Source of the DNA: Chitinophagales bacterium
GTDB taxonomy: Bacteria > Bacteroidota > Bacteroidia > Chitinophagales > Chitinophagaceae
Assembly: GCA_013298665.1 (NCBI GenBank)
Contig: JAAFIK010000042.1
Coordinates: 1-42,005 of the forward strand
DNA length: 42,005 nt
Direction of reading: 5' to 3'
A model generated the notes under the pieces. It saw only the letters and a list, made by a program, of their open reading frames with translations. It had not been told where the DNA came from and searched no databases. The position numbers and the translations under genes were made by a program. Below are positions 14,401-23,788 of the stretch, piece after piece; positions within the stretch are counted from its first letter, which is position 1; every line of letters starts with the position of its first letter.

Positions 14401-17400
14401 ATGAAACGTAGTACTGCTTTAGACTTGCTTACCAGGTGGATGACATCGCTGTGGAGACGCAATGGCAGTTTTTTATTAAGGCCAGCTATATTGCTCCCAT
14501 TGTTTGCTTTTGTATTATGTACCATGGATGCGGCGGCTCAAAGTGACGTTGCCAGCGGTACCGTTAAAAATGATAGAGGTGAGCCTCTTTCTGGTGTTAC
14601 AGTACAGGTAAAGAAATCCCAGATACAGTCGGTTACAGACAATAAGGGCAATTTCAGTATTAAAGCGGTTGTTGGTAAAATCCTGCTGTTTACTTATGTA
14701 GGCTACAATGAACTTGAAGTAGTGGTAAAAAATAATAAACCCATTGCTGCTGTATTAAGCATCAAACCCAATGAAAGCGATGAAGTGATAGTGATCGGAT
14801 ACCTCAATCAAAAACGCCCCGATGTGTCAACGGCTATTTCTACCGTTTCTACAAAAAATTCTGATAAAGGCGCCTATTCCAACTTTCAGCAATTATTGGG
14901 TGGCAGGGCTGCCGGGGTAAATGTGATGGAGAACAATTCGGAGCCGGGGGGTGGTATTAACATTGAAATAAGGGGCGTCAGCTCCATCAGTGGGTCCACA
15001 CAGCCTCTGTATGTGATAGACGGGGTGCCTATTGAACAACCGGATATGAACCTTAACGGCAGCAGTCAGATAAGTAGCCTGTTTGGAAATAATCTTACGG
15101 CTAACCCCTTGTCTATGCTTAACCCCAATGATATTGAAAATATAGAAGTGCTGAAAGATGCAGCCGCTACATCACTTTACGGATCCAGGGGTGCCAATGG
15201 CGTAATTGTGATTACTACCAAAAGCGGCAAAGTAGGCAAACCGAAAATTGTGTTTAATTACAACCAGTCAATAAATACCCCGCAAAAAAGGGTGGACATA
15301 TTAGATGGGCAGGAATTTGCAGCGTATGCTAATGAGGCATGGGCATTAAGAAAACTCAGGGGGCTTGCCACTGCTACATCTGATACGCCTTACCTGTCAA
15401 GGGAAATTCCTTTTTTACAAAGTTACGATCATCAAAAAGCGTTGGCAGGCTCTTCTGTTACAAGGGATGTGTCGTTAAGCATCAGTGGTGGCGCTATCGG
15501 CGGCGCTAAATATTTTGTTTCGGGTCAATACTTTGATCAGCGTGGGGTTATTACAGGCACATATTTAAAACGCTACAGCGGAAGGATAAATTATGAAATG
15601 CCGCTTACGCCCAAACTGACACTCACAGCCAATTTGGGTGTTACTGCTACCGATCGTTTTGGTTTGCCTACCCAAACATTAACTTCCAGGGCGCTTAACT
15701 GGTCGCCCACATCACCGTTGATTAGCCCTGATGGTGATTTTAATTACTTATGGGACTACCGGTATGGCGTAGGTAATGCCAGCTTTGTGGATTCAAGGTT
15801 TGGCCCTATTTTTTACAATGCAAGGTTTACAAGGTCGGAAATTAATGCGGCGCTGGCCGATGTAGAGGCTAGCCAGGGCAGGCTGAATCCATTGCTGTTA
15901 ACCTCAACAAGAGGTGTGCGTAATGCAAATACTTCTACCCAAATAACAGCGGTTGCCAGTTTGAAATATAAATTCAACGAACAGTTTAGTGTGCAGGGTA
16001 AATTCAGTTATATCCAATTCAAATCGTTGCTGCAAACCTTTATACCCATCAATATACCATTGCCATTTACCAATTACAGGGGCGAAGCGAATGCGGGTAA
16101 CTCTCAAAACGGCAGCGTTTTGTACCAGGTTGATTTTAATTACAAGAAAAAATTCAATGCTACGCATGCCATCAATACAGCGCTGGTCTTTACCGCTGAA
16201 AAATCAATTCAAACTTCTCAACGGGCAGTTGTTGGCAACTTTAACAACAATATCACTGGTTTTAATAATCTGGGGGCCGCAATTCCACAGTCCATTACTT
16301 CCTCTTATACAGGCACTCAGTTGGTGGGCAGTATCTTGCAGCTCAACTACCTGTATAAAAAAGGGATTGTAGTCAACTTGTCTGCAAGGTATGATGGTGC
16401 TTCAAAATTTACCACAGGCAAACAGTTTGGGCTATTCCCTGCGGCTAGTATCGCCTGGAAGATGGAACAGGAAAAATGGTTTCAGCCTGTAAAAAAAGTG
16501 GTGAACGCAGCTAAGTTGAGGGCAAGCTGGGGATTGGTAGGCAACCAGGCCATCAATGCATATGAAACACAATCAACGCTGATACCTAATTTTTCTATAT
16601 GGGGTAATAATTTTCAAAGCATTGGCTTTTCACCTGCCCGCTTAGGCAATCCTAACCTAACCTGGGAAACAACCAGTAATACCAATATTGCTACGGAACT
16701 TGGCTTTGCCAAAAACAGGGTTACTACTACCGTTGAAGTGTATAGAAGAAGAACAAGAAATCTTCTATTCCAGGTGCAAACAGCTCCATCAACAGGGTTT
16801 ACAACTATTTCTGACAATATCGGCACATTGCTCAACGAAGGGATAGAATTTACATTGGGTGTAAAAATCATCAATAAAAGAAACCTGAGATGGAGTGTTG
16901 AAGGCAATATCAATTTCAACAGAAACTTAGTGGAAAAGCTCAGAACAAATAGCCCGAATGAGTTTTATTCTGCTGGTGCATTAACCAATAATGTTCCTAC
17001 CATAAGAGTAGTAGCTGGCAGGGAAGTAGGTGCATTTTTCGGATTCAAATCCCTGGGCTTGTGGGATAGTGCCAGCCTTGCAAATGCCCCCGTGGGCATC
17101 AGGGGCAATGCAAGGGAAGGCGAAAGAAGATTTGCAGACCTGAACGGAGATGGCCTGCTTAATGATTTAGACAGAACCTGGCTGGGCTCGGCACTGCCCA
17201 AAGGTTTTGGCGGATTGAATACAACCATTGCGTATAAAAACTTTGAATTAACAGTCTTTTTCAGTTATGCATACGGCCACCAGGTATTTAACCAGTTTGA
17301 AATTAACTGGGGTACCATGACCGGGCTGAACAATGTACGAAAGGACACCTACGAACGGCGCTACAGGTACATATTTCCCGGAACAGATCCCAAAACAGCA

Positions 17401-17739
17401 GACGAAATCAGGGAGTGGAACAAGACGGCAACTGCTGTTGTGGCAGGTACCACGGCCGACCAACGGGAGTCAACAGATTATTTTATAGAAAATGCCAACT
17501 ACTTCCGCTGCAGGGATTTGAGTTTGTCTTACAGGCTGCCCGTTCGTGTTACTCAAAAATTAAAGCTGAAAGATGTTCAGGTATATGGGAACGTTCAAAA
17601 CCTTTTCATCATCACCCGGTACACCGGATTTAATCCTGAAATAGGCGCATCATCAGGCCGTGGTTTTGCCAGGGGTATGGATAATGGCTCGGCACCATTA
17701 TCTAAAGCGTTTCGTTTTGGTATTACTGCAACACTATAA
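14401..17739 (+). CDS. SusC/RagA-family TonB-linked outer membrane transporter
   Basis: This 1112-aa protein imports oligosaccharides across the outer membrane using TonB energy. After an extended signal sequence (about 1-47, ending MDAAAQ) comes a carboxypeptidase-regulatory-like domain (about 51-120, with GEPLSGVTV and FTYVGYNE), the TonB-box region DEVIVIGYL (about 127-135), the plug (about 140-275, with IRGVSSISGSTQPLYVIDG and SLYGSRGANGVIVITTK) and a 22-strand barrel ending RFGITATL. I chose ATG 14401; an earlier frame start at 14338 adds 21 residues ahead of a poorer signal sequence. It is followed 21 bp later by susD and divergent from the LacI gene, with two shared operators between them. 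Together with SusD it defines the locus as a PUL. Confidence 0.96.
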   Translation: MKRSTALDLLTRWMTSLWRRNGSFLLRPAILLPLFAFVLCTMDAAAQSDVASGTVKNDRGEPLSGVTVQVKKSQIQSVTDNKGNFSIKAVVGKILLFTYVGYNELEVVVKNNKPIAAVLSIKPNESDEVIVIGYLNQKRPDVSTAISTVSTKNSDKGAYSNFQQLLGGRAAGVNVMENNSEPGGGINIEIRGVSSISGSTQPLYVIDGVPIEQPDMNLNGSSQISSLFGNNLTANPLSMLNPNDIENIEVLKDAAATSLYGSRGANGVIVITTKSGKVGKPKIVFNYNQSINTPQKRVDILDGQEFAAYANEAWALRKLRGLATATSDTPYLSREIPFLQSYDHQKALAGSSVTRDVSLSISGGAIGGAKYFVSGQYFDQRGVITGTYLKRYSGRINYEMPLTPKLTLTANLGVTATDRFGLPTQTLTSRALNWSPTSPLISPDGDFNYLWDYRYGVGNASFVDSRFGPIFYNARFTRSEINAALADVEASQGRLNPLLLTSTRGVRNANTSTQITAVASLKYKFNEQFSVQGKFSYIQFKSLLQTFIPINIPLPFTNYRGEANAGNSQNGSVLYQVDFNYKKKFNATHAINTALVFTAEKSIQTSQRAVVGNFNNNITGFNNLGAAIPQSITSSYTGTQLVGSILQLNYLYKKGIVVNLSARYDGASKFTTGKQFGLFPAASIAWKMEQEKWFQPVKKVVNAAKLRASWGLVGNQAINAYETQSTLIPNFSIWGNNFQSIGFSPARLGNPNLTWETTSNTNIATELGFAKNRVTTTVEVYRRRTRNLLFQVQTAPSTGFTTISDNIGTLLNEGIEFTLGVKIINKRNLRWSVEGNINFNRNLVEKLRTNSPNEFYSAGALTNNVPTIRVVAGREVGAFFGFKSLGLWDSASLANAPVGIRGNAREGERRFADLNGDGLLNDLDRTWLGSALPKGFGGLNTTIAYKNFELTVFFSYAYGHQVFNQFEINWGTMTGLNNVRKDTYERRYRYIFPGTDPKTADEIREWNKTATAVVAGTTADQRESTDYFIENANYFRCRDLSLSYRLPVRVTQKLKLKDVQVYGNVQNLFIITRYTGFNPEIGASSGRGFARGMDNGSAPLSKAFRFGITATL

Positions 17740-17760
17740 TAATTCCATAAATTTTGCTGT

Positions 17761-19266
17761 ATGTTAAAAAATATTTGTTTAATTCTGGTGCTTACATGCT
17801 GTATCAGTTCTTGTAAAAAATTTTTAGAGGAGGTTCCTCAGGACCAGGTTACCAACAGTACGTTTTATGCCACGGAAGACGATATTGTGGCAAGTGTGGA
17901 TGGTATTTACAACGCAGCCCGGTTTGAGGCATCCAGCGGATTGCCGATTATGTTTCCTTTGGAACAAATATCCGACGATGGCGCTTATTCCACCAATACC
18001 AACTTTGTAGCCGAGCGCTCACAGTTGGATATTATGACTTTTACATCGGCTAATTCAGTAATTGGCGGTATGTGGAGCAGGTCGTACACCGTTATCAACA
18101 GAGCCAATAATGTAATTAAGTATGCAACCGACAGTTCAAAATTCAATAAAAAAGTAATAAGGCTGGCACAGGCACAGGCCAGGTTTTTCCGGGCAATGTA
18201 TCATTTCAGGATGACGCAGGTTTTTGGTGATATACCATTGATGATGGCGCCTGCTGATATAACATTGGGTAATATTTATCCTTCCAGAACTGCTACAAGA
18301 ATAGTGTACGACTCAGTGATTAATGATTTGAAATATGCCAAAGCCAACCTGGATAGCTTTTACGATTACAATAGCAGCAATGGTGGAAGAGTAACAGCCG
18401 CCGCAGCAAAAGCATTGCTGGGTAAAGTGTATTTAACCATGGCAGGTTATCCACTCAATGATGCAACAGGGTATCAATTGGCCATTAATGAATTAAATGA
18501 CCTTATTGACAATAAAGCCCGTTACAATATTGACCTCAACCCTGTTTATGCCAATATATTTACGCCCACGCTTGGCACCAAGCAGGTCGATAAAGAAAGA
18601 ATATATTTTATAAGAGGTACCAGTGGGCTGGCCAACAGTTTGCAGGCATTTACCAGGATGGGGTGGACGTTCAGAACCTTCAGATACACAACACCATCCA
18701 AAGATTTTGCTACAGATGCACCCTTAGCCCGCAGGGTGTACGAAACCGGCGATTTGCGAAGAAACGTATCTGTAAGCAATTATGCATTGTCTAACTTCAG
18801 CAGCTCTCTGGTGAGTAAATACAATTCGCCCAATAACGATGATGCCAGTGATGATTTGATTATGCTGCGTTATGCCGATGTGCTGATGATGACTGCAGAG
18901 TCGTTGATAGAAATTGGCGGTACTGCCAATCTGAATACCGCATTGGTTATAGTAAATAATGTACGAAGAACACATGGCGGTACCATACTTCCTTCGCTCA
19001 CATATACCGACCAGGCTGATTTGCGGGTAAAATTCAGGCTGGAGCAGCGCAGGGAGTTTGCATTTGAATGTATGCGCTGGTTTGATTTGAAGCGCTGGGA
19101 TATACTGGTGCCAACCATCAAGGCTTCCCTGGCAAATTATTACAATAAACCACTTTCGGATTATGATTTTCTGGACAATCCGGATCCAAACAAATTTAAG
19201 GTGTTGCCCATTCCCATACAGGAGATTGCCAACAACCCGAATGTAACACAGAATCCGGGATTCTGA
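17761..19266 (+). CDS. SusD/RagB-family surface glycan-binding lipoprotein
   Basis: This 501-aa protein is the lid and binding partner of the SusC barrel. It has a lipoprotein signal with the Cys in CISSCKKFLEE (Cys18), and typical SusD segments: RAQFFRAMYHF-like AQARFFRAMYHFRMTQVFGDIP (about 136-157), AAAKALLGKVYLTMAGYP (about 213-230) and the C-terminal RREFAFECMRWFDLKRW (about 430-446). The alpha-helical TPR scaffold is thus intact, and the length is usual for the family. The ligand cannot be read from sequence. A hairpin lies in the 145-bp gap between this gene and the downstream enzymes. Confidence 0.96.
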   Translation: MLKNICLILVLTCCISSCKKFLEEVPQDQVTNSTFYATEDDIVASVDGIYNAARFEASSGLPIMFPLEQISDDGAYSTNTNFVAERSQLDIMTFTSANSVIGGMWSRSYTVINRANNVIKYATDSSKFNKKVIRLAQAQARFFRAMYHFRMTQVFGDIPLMMAPADITLGNIYPSRTATRIVYDSVINDLKYAKANLDSFYDYNSSNGGRVTAAAAKALLGKVYLTMAGYPLNDATGYQLAINELNDLIDNKARYNIDLNPVYANIFTPTLGTKQVDKERIYFIRGTSGLANSLQAFTRMGWTFRTFRYTTPSKDFATDAPLARRVYETGDLRRNVSVSNYALSNFSSSLVSKYNSPNNDDASDDLIMLRYADVLMMTAESLIEIGGTANLNTALVIVNNVRRTHGGTILPSLTYTDQADLRVKFRLEQRREFAFECMRWFDLKRWDILVPTIKASLANYYNKPLSDYDFLDNPDPNKFKVLPIPIQEIANNPNVTQNPGF

Positions 19267-19275
19267 CAACAGGCT

Positions 19276-19302
19276 GGTGCATCGGATGATTTTTATTGCA
19301 CC
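19276..19302 (+). other. small hairpin between susD and the enzyme genes
   Basis: GGTGCA (19276-19281) pairs with TGCACC (19297-19302). There is no T run after it, so it is more likely an mRNA-processing or stability element than a terminator. Such elements often set the susCD-to-enzyme ratio, but that role is inference. The remaining gap to 19411 shows no clear promoter or operator. Confidence 0.35.
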
Positions 19303-19411
19303 GGTTGAACCAATTAACAATAGAATGCAACAGTAGATGTTTCGGCAACTGTTATGAAGAAAGATAAAGTTGCCGGTGCTTATGTAGCGTTATTAAAATA
19401 TCACTTTTTTT

Positions 19412-21694
19412 ATGATTACATCATCAGCAACGGATAAACGGGAACTGCGAAGTGAAAATATTCAGGCAGACCTGGTTGTAATTGGCGGAGGGCTTGCTGG
19501 TACCTGTTGTGCTATTACTGCTGCAAGGGCAAATATAAAAGTGGTATTGGTACAAGACAGACCGGTACTGGGTGGCAATGCATCGAGTGAAGTGCGTTTG
19601 TGGGTGTTGGGAGCCACTTCTCACATGGGTAATAACAACCGCTGGGCAAGGGAAGGCGGTGTGATAGATGAGATTTTGCTGGAAAATGCCCGCAGAAACT
19701 CAGAAGGAAATGCGTTGATTTTTGATACAATACTGCTTGAAAAAGTAGTGAACGAAACAAATATTACGCTGCTGCTAAACACTGCGGTGTATGAAGTAGA
19801 AAAGAAAGATGCTAACATCATACAATCGGTAAAAGCATTTTGTCCGCAAAATTCAACCGCTTATCATTTACAAGCCCCGTTATTTTGTGATGCTTCCGGC
19901 GATGGAATTGCGGCTTTTTTGGCCGGTGCAGCCTTTAGAATGGGAGCCGAATCAAAAGATGAATTTGGTGAGAAATTTGCCCCTTCTGAAGAATACGGAG
20001 AATTGCTGGGACACTCCATTTACTTTTATTCAAAAGATACCGGCAAAAAGGTAAACTATAAAGCACCTTCTTACGCTATCGATGTGTCTAAGGAAATTCC
20101 ACGGTATAAAAGTTTTAATACAAAAGATATTGGCTGCCGCTTGTGGTGGATTGAATATGGTGGCAGGCTAGATACGGTGCATGAAACAGAGGCTATTAAA
20201 TGGCAACTGTGGAGAGTGGTATATGGCGTATGGGATTATATTAAAAACTCAGGCAATTTTCCGGAGGCTCAAAACCTTACATTGGAATGGGTAGGCCATG
20301 TGCCGGGTAAACGGGAGAGCAGAAGGTTTGAAGGTGATTACATCATCAGGCAGCAGGATGTGATTGAACAAACACCATTTGATGATGCGGTGGCATTTGG
20401 CGGCTGGAGTGTGGATCTTCACCCTGCGGATGGTGTATTCAGTGAATTAAAAGGGTGCAACCAATGGCATTCAAAAGGTATTTTCGGTATCCCTTACCGT
20501 TGTTACTACAGCCACAACATCAGCAATTTATTTCTGGCCGGGCGCATCATAAGTGCTACGCATGTGGCATTCGGTTCTACCAGGGTAATGGCTACCTGCG
20601 CACATGGCGGGCAGGCAGTAGCGTTGGCCGCTGCCTTGTGCAAAAAGTATAATATACAGCCAAGAGCTGTGGGTCAGCAGCATATCGGCGAATTGCAGGA
20701 AGAATTGATGAAAACAGCCCAGCACATTCCAGGATGCAAGTTGGCAGATAGTGAAGACCTGGTGCAGAAAGCCCTGCGCATCGAGGCAAGTTCCACTTTG
20801 TCTTTATCTTCCATTCCGCAATGTGATGAGTGGCAGGCATTACAATTTTCAACTGCTCAAATGTTGCCGGTGGGCAAACACAAAATGCCAACCATTCGTT
20901 TTTGGGCCAGGGCGCAAAGCCCTGCAACATTAAACGTACAGTTGCGGATAAGCAGTAAGCCGTACAACCATACGCCCGATGTAATCATTACAAGTAAAGC
21001 AGTGGCCATAGCAGCAGGCAGCAATGAATATGCGGTTGACTTCGACCATTCGTTTGATGAAGTGCAATATGCATTTGTTTGTTTTATGAATAATGACAGT
21101 GTGGAACTGCAACTGAGCGATAAAAGAATCACCGGTTTGGTTACTGTTTATAACGCCATCAACCCTGCTGTTTCCAACTATGGCAAGCAGGAGCCAACAG
21201 GTGATATTGGCGTAGAAGCATTTGAATTCTGGTGTCCGCAGCGCAGACCGGCAGGTAAAAATATTGCCATGCAAATAGAGCCTGCACTCAATGCCTTTTC
21301 CCCGGAAAATTTGCGTAACGGCTTGCAGCGCCCGGTAAGCAGCACCAATGCCTGGGTGGCAGACTATGATACAACGGAGGCGATGATAAAAATAGTATGG
21401 GCTGAGGTACAAACCATCAACAGGCTTGAGTTGCTTTTTGATGTGGATTACGACCATCCGCTCGAATCAGTTTTGCTGCACAACCCGGAAACAAAAATGG
21501 CTTTTTGTGCCGATGAAGTAAAAGTGTATAATTGTAATAATGAATTGGTGGCCGCAGTGTCGGGTAATTACCTGGCGAGGCGTGCCATTACATTTGATAA
21601 ACGGGTAACTGTAACAGAATTAAAAATAAAAGTAACCAATACAAACCATGCGGCTCCTGCTTCGCTTTTTGAAGTAAGGTGTTATCAATCATGA
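19412..21694 (+). CDS. FAD-dependent oxidoreductase with C-terminal beta-sandwich region
   Basis: This 760-aa protein starts with a dinucleotide-binding Rossmann motif, VVIGGGLAGTC (about residues 22-32), followed by LGGNASSEVRLW (about 51-62) and a second FAD contact near LFLAGRIISATHVAFGSTRVMAT (about 373-395), the pattern of the FAD_oxidored (PF12831) family. Residues from about 445 to the end are beta-rich and resemble carbohydrate-binding sandwiches, for example MPTIRFWARAQSPATLNVQL. No signal peptide is visible, so a cytoplasmic location is likely, or export by another route. The gene overlaps the downstream GH2 by ATGA. The reaction is unknown; the setting suggests oxidation of a sugar or glycoside, perhaps at C3 to help bond cleavage or at C1 to give an acid. 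That is inference. Confidence 0.85.
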   Translation: MITSSATDKRELRSENIQADLVVIGGGLAGTCCAITAARANIKVVLVQDRPVLGGNASSEVRLWVLGATSHMGNNNRWAREGGVIDEILLENARRNSEGNALIFDTILLEKVVNETNITLLLNTAVYEVEKKDANIIQSVKAFCPQNSTAYHLQAPLFCDASGDGIAAFLAGAAFRMGAESKDEFGEKFAPSEEYGELLGHSIYFYSKDTGKKVNYKAPSYAIDVSKEIPRYKSFNTKDIGCRLWWIEYGGRLDTVHETEAIKWQLWRVVYGVWDYIKNSGNFPEAQNLTLEWVGHVPGKRESRRFEGDYIIRQQDVIEQTPFDDAVAFGGWSVDLHPADGVFSELKGCNQWHSKGIFGIPYRCYYSHNISNLFLAGRIISATHVAFGSTRVMATCAHGGQAVALAAALCKKYNIQPRAVGQQHIGELQEELMKTAQHIPGCKLADSEDLVQKALRIEASSTLSLSSIPQCDEWQALQFSTAQMLPVGKHKMPTIRFWARAQSPATLNVQLRISSKPYNHTPDVIITSKAVAIAAGSNEYAVDFDHSFDEVQYAFVCFMNNDSVELQLSDKRITGLVTVYNAINPAVSNYGKQEPTGDIGVEAFEFWCPQRRPAGKNIAMQIEPALNAFSPENLRNGLQRPVSSTNAWVADYDTTEAMIKIVWAEVQTINRLELLFDVDYDHPLESVLLHNPETKMAFCADEVKVYNCNNELVAAVSGNYLARRAITFDKRVTVTELKIKVTNTNHAAPASLFEVRCYQS

Positions 21695-23733
21695 AATTAA
21701 TTAGTACCATACTGATATGTTGCATACTTGCGGGCGGTGTTCATGCACAGTCGCAGGAGCTTTCGCTGAATGGCGACTGGAATTTTGCACTAGACCCTTT
21801 ATCAAGGGGTGAAGCAATGGGCTGGGATATGCCCTGGAAGTACAACGAAAAAGACAGTGCCAATGGATATGCCGCAGAACGGTTTGATAAAGTAACCGTG
21901 CCCCATTGCTGGAGTACAGATATCCGTTACAACTTTGTTGGCAAAGCCTGGTACAGAAAAGCTTTTAAACTGGCTGAAGAAGCAAAAGACAAACTCATCC
22001 GTTTGAAATTTGAAGCGGTTTTTTACAGATGCCGCATATTTATCAATGGCGAACTGGCCGCTTATCATGTGGGAGGATATACTCCTTTTACAGTAAACAT
22101 TACCAAGTACATCAAGTACGGTCAGGTAAATTTTATGGCAGTTGAGGTAGATAATTCCTGGAGTGAATTAACCGTACCCGGTGCCAGGCTGGGCGATTTA
22201 CCATCTGCCCAGTTTTTTCCCTGGTACGAATTTGGCGGCATTACCCGTGATGTGAGCTTGCTGATAACGGATAAGGTATATATCAAAAATCAAAAGATTG
22301 AAGCCGTTCCCGATTTAAAAACAGGTACAGCCCGTGTAAAAATTATTACGTGGGTTGAAAACCGCACCCTGGCTGAGGCCGCTGTTGCCATACAGCCTGT
22401 AATTACCAACCGAACAACGGGTAAGCTGGTAAACACAACCCGCGCACAAGAAGCAACTGTAAACATAAAAGCTTTTACTACTGAAAAAATTATTCAGCAA
22501 TACGACTTATCTGCAAGCGAGGTACTACTCTGGCATTTCGACAATCCCAACTTGTATGATGTGAGTACCACGGTTCAGGCAGCAGGTATTGCAGTTGGTA
22601 AATACCAGAGCTATTTTGGTATCAGGGAATGTAAAGTAGCAGGTACACAATTATTACTCAATGGCGAGCCTATCAGGGTAGCAGGTGCCAACCGGCATTC
22701 CGATCATCCTGTATATGGCTCAACCGAGTCTGCTGAATTGGCAAAAATTGATATGGAACTGCAACGGAACGGCCACATGATTTTTGCAAGAATGAACCAT
22801 ACACCACCCGGTAAGCATTTTTTTAAATGGGCAGACGAACATGGGTACCTGCTGGTGGCCGAAACACCCAACTGGCAGATTAGCCCGGTGCTGATGACCA
22901 GCCAGCAGGTGAAAGCCGATTTTGAATGGCAGATGAAAGAGATGGTAGAAGCGTTTTGGAACAGCCCTTCAATTGTAGCATACAGTGCAGGCAATGAATA
23001 TCCAAGCTGGACACCCGAAGGTGATGAGTGGACAAGAGAGCAGCTTGCGCAATACAAGGAATTGGATTCAACAAGGTTATTAACGTTTATTGCAATTGGT
23101 ACAGCCGTTAATCCTGCCAACCTGAAACTGCCGCATGATGCTTTCCGTTATTGTGACTTTTTGAACTTCAACAATTATTCTGCAGTGGAAGGATTGGAAA
23201 AGAATATTGAGGCACTGCATGGTAAATATCCCAACAAACCCATTTTTATCAGTGAAACCGGAATGCGCTCAGATGAAGTAAAGAGTGAACAGGTGCGGAT
23301 TGATCATGTAAAAGGATTAATAGAGGTAATCAACCGGCATCCCTATGTGGTTGGATTTGCATACTGGAGTTTCAACGACTACCTCAGCCGTTTTTCCGGC
23401 ACCAATAAAAACGGCTACAGACCATGGGGTATTGTGGATGCCGATCGTAAGCCAAGAGCTTTGTACATGGCTTTCAAAAAAGAGTTATCGCCGTTTACAG
23501 TTGCCGTGCAAAAAAATAAAATCATTGTTACAGTCAAGGCAGGATTTCCTTCCTATACCATTTACAACCATGTGTTGAAAATAATGGAGCAGGGTAAAGT
23601 AATCAGCAGTTTTCCCGTAACCGGATTAAAGCCGGGAAGCAGTATTGAGATTGTTGCCAAAAAGCCGGTATTGAATAGCCAAATAATAATAGAAAACAAA
23701 GAAGGTTTTGTGGTTTTTGATAATTCGTTATAA
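21691..23733 (+). CDS. GH2 beta-glycosidase (beta-galactosidase or beta-glucuronidase type)
   Basis: This 680-aa protein has a signal peptide (about 1-20, ending GVHAQ). GH2 sugar-binding jelly-roll (about 25-195, with GDWNFALDP and FPWYEFGGITRDV), an Ig-like domain (about 197-310) and a TIM barrel follow. Catalytic residues are Glu436 in YSAGNEYPSW (acid/base) and Glu522 in IFISETGMRS (nucleophile). The ATG at 21691 overlaps the TGA of the FAD gene, which argues for translational coupling and fixes the start; an earlier frame ATG at 21679 lies inside the upstream gene. Similarity by eye leans toward beta-glucuronidase-sized enzymes (about 600-680 aa), and the next gene encodes an ExuT-like carrier. 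The sugar removed remains unproven. Confidence 0.9.
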   Translation: MKLISTILICCILAGGVHAQSQELSLNGDWNFALDPLSRGEAMGWDMPWKYNEKDSANGYAAERFDKVTVPHCWSTDIRYNFVGKAWYRKAFKLAEEAKDKLIRLKFEAVFYRCRIFINGELAAYHVGGYTPFTVNITKYIKYGQVNFMAVEVDNSWSELTVPGARLGDLPSAQFFPWYEFGGITRDVSLLITDKVYIKNQKIEAVPDLKTGTARVKIITWVENRTLAEAAVAIQPVITNRTTGKLVNTTRAQEATVNIKAFTTEKIIQQYDLSASEVLLWHFDNPNLYDVSTTVQAAGIAVGKYQSYFGIRECKVAGTQLLLNGEPIRVAGANRHSDHPVYGSTESAELAKIDMELQRNGHMIFARMNHTPPGKHFFKWADEHGYLLVAETPNWQISPVLMTSQQVKADFEWQMKEMVEAFWNSPSIVAYSAGNEYPSWTPEGDEWTREQLAQYKELDSTRLLTFIAIGTAVNPANLKLPHDAFRYCDFLNFNNYSAVEGLEKNIEALHGKYPNKPIFISETGMRSDEVKSEQVRIDHVKGLIEVINRHPYVVGFAYWSFNDYLSRFSGTNKNGYRPWGIVDADRKPRALYMAFKKELSPFTVAVQKNKIIVTVKAGFPSYTIYNHVLKIMEQGKVISSFPVTGLKPGSSIEIVAKKPVLNSQIIIENKEGFVVFDNSL

Positions 23734-23788
23734 CAAACAGGAGTTGTAAAAGAAAAAGATGTAAAAATAACTAAGTCAATTACTTAAA

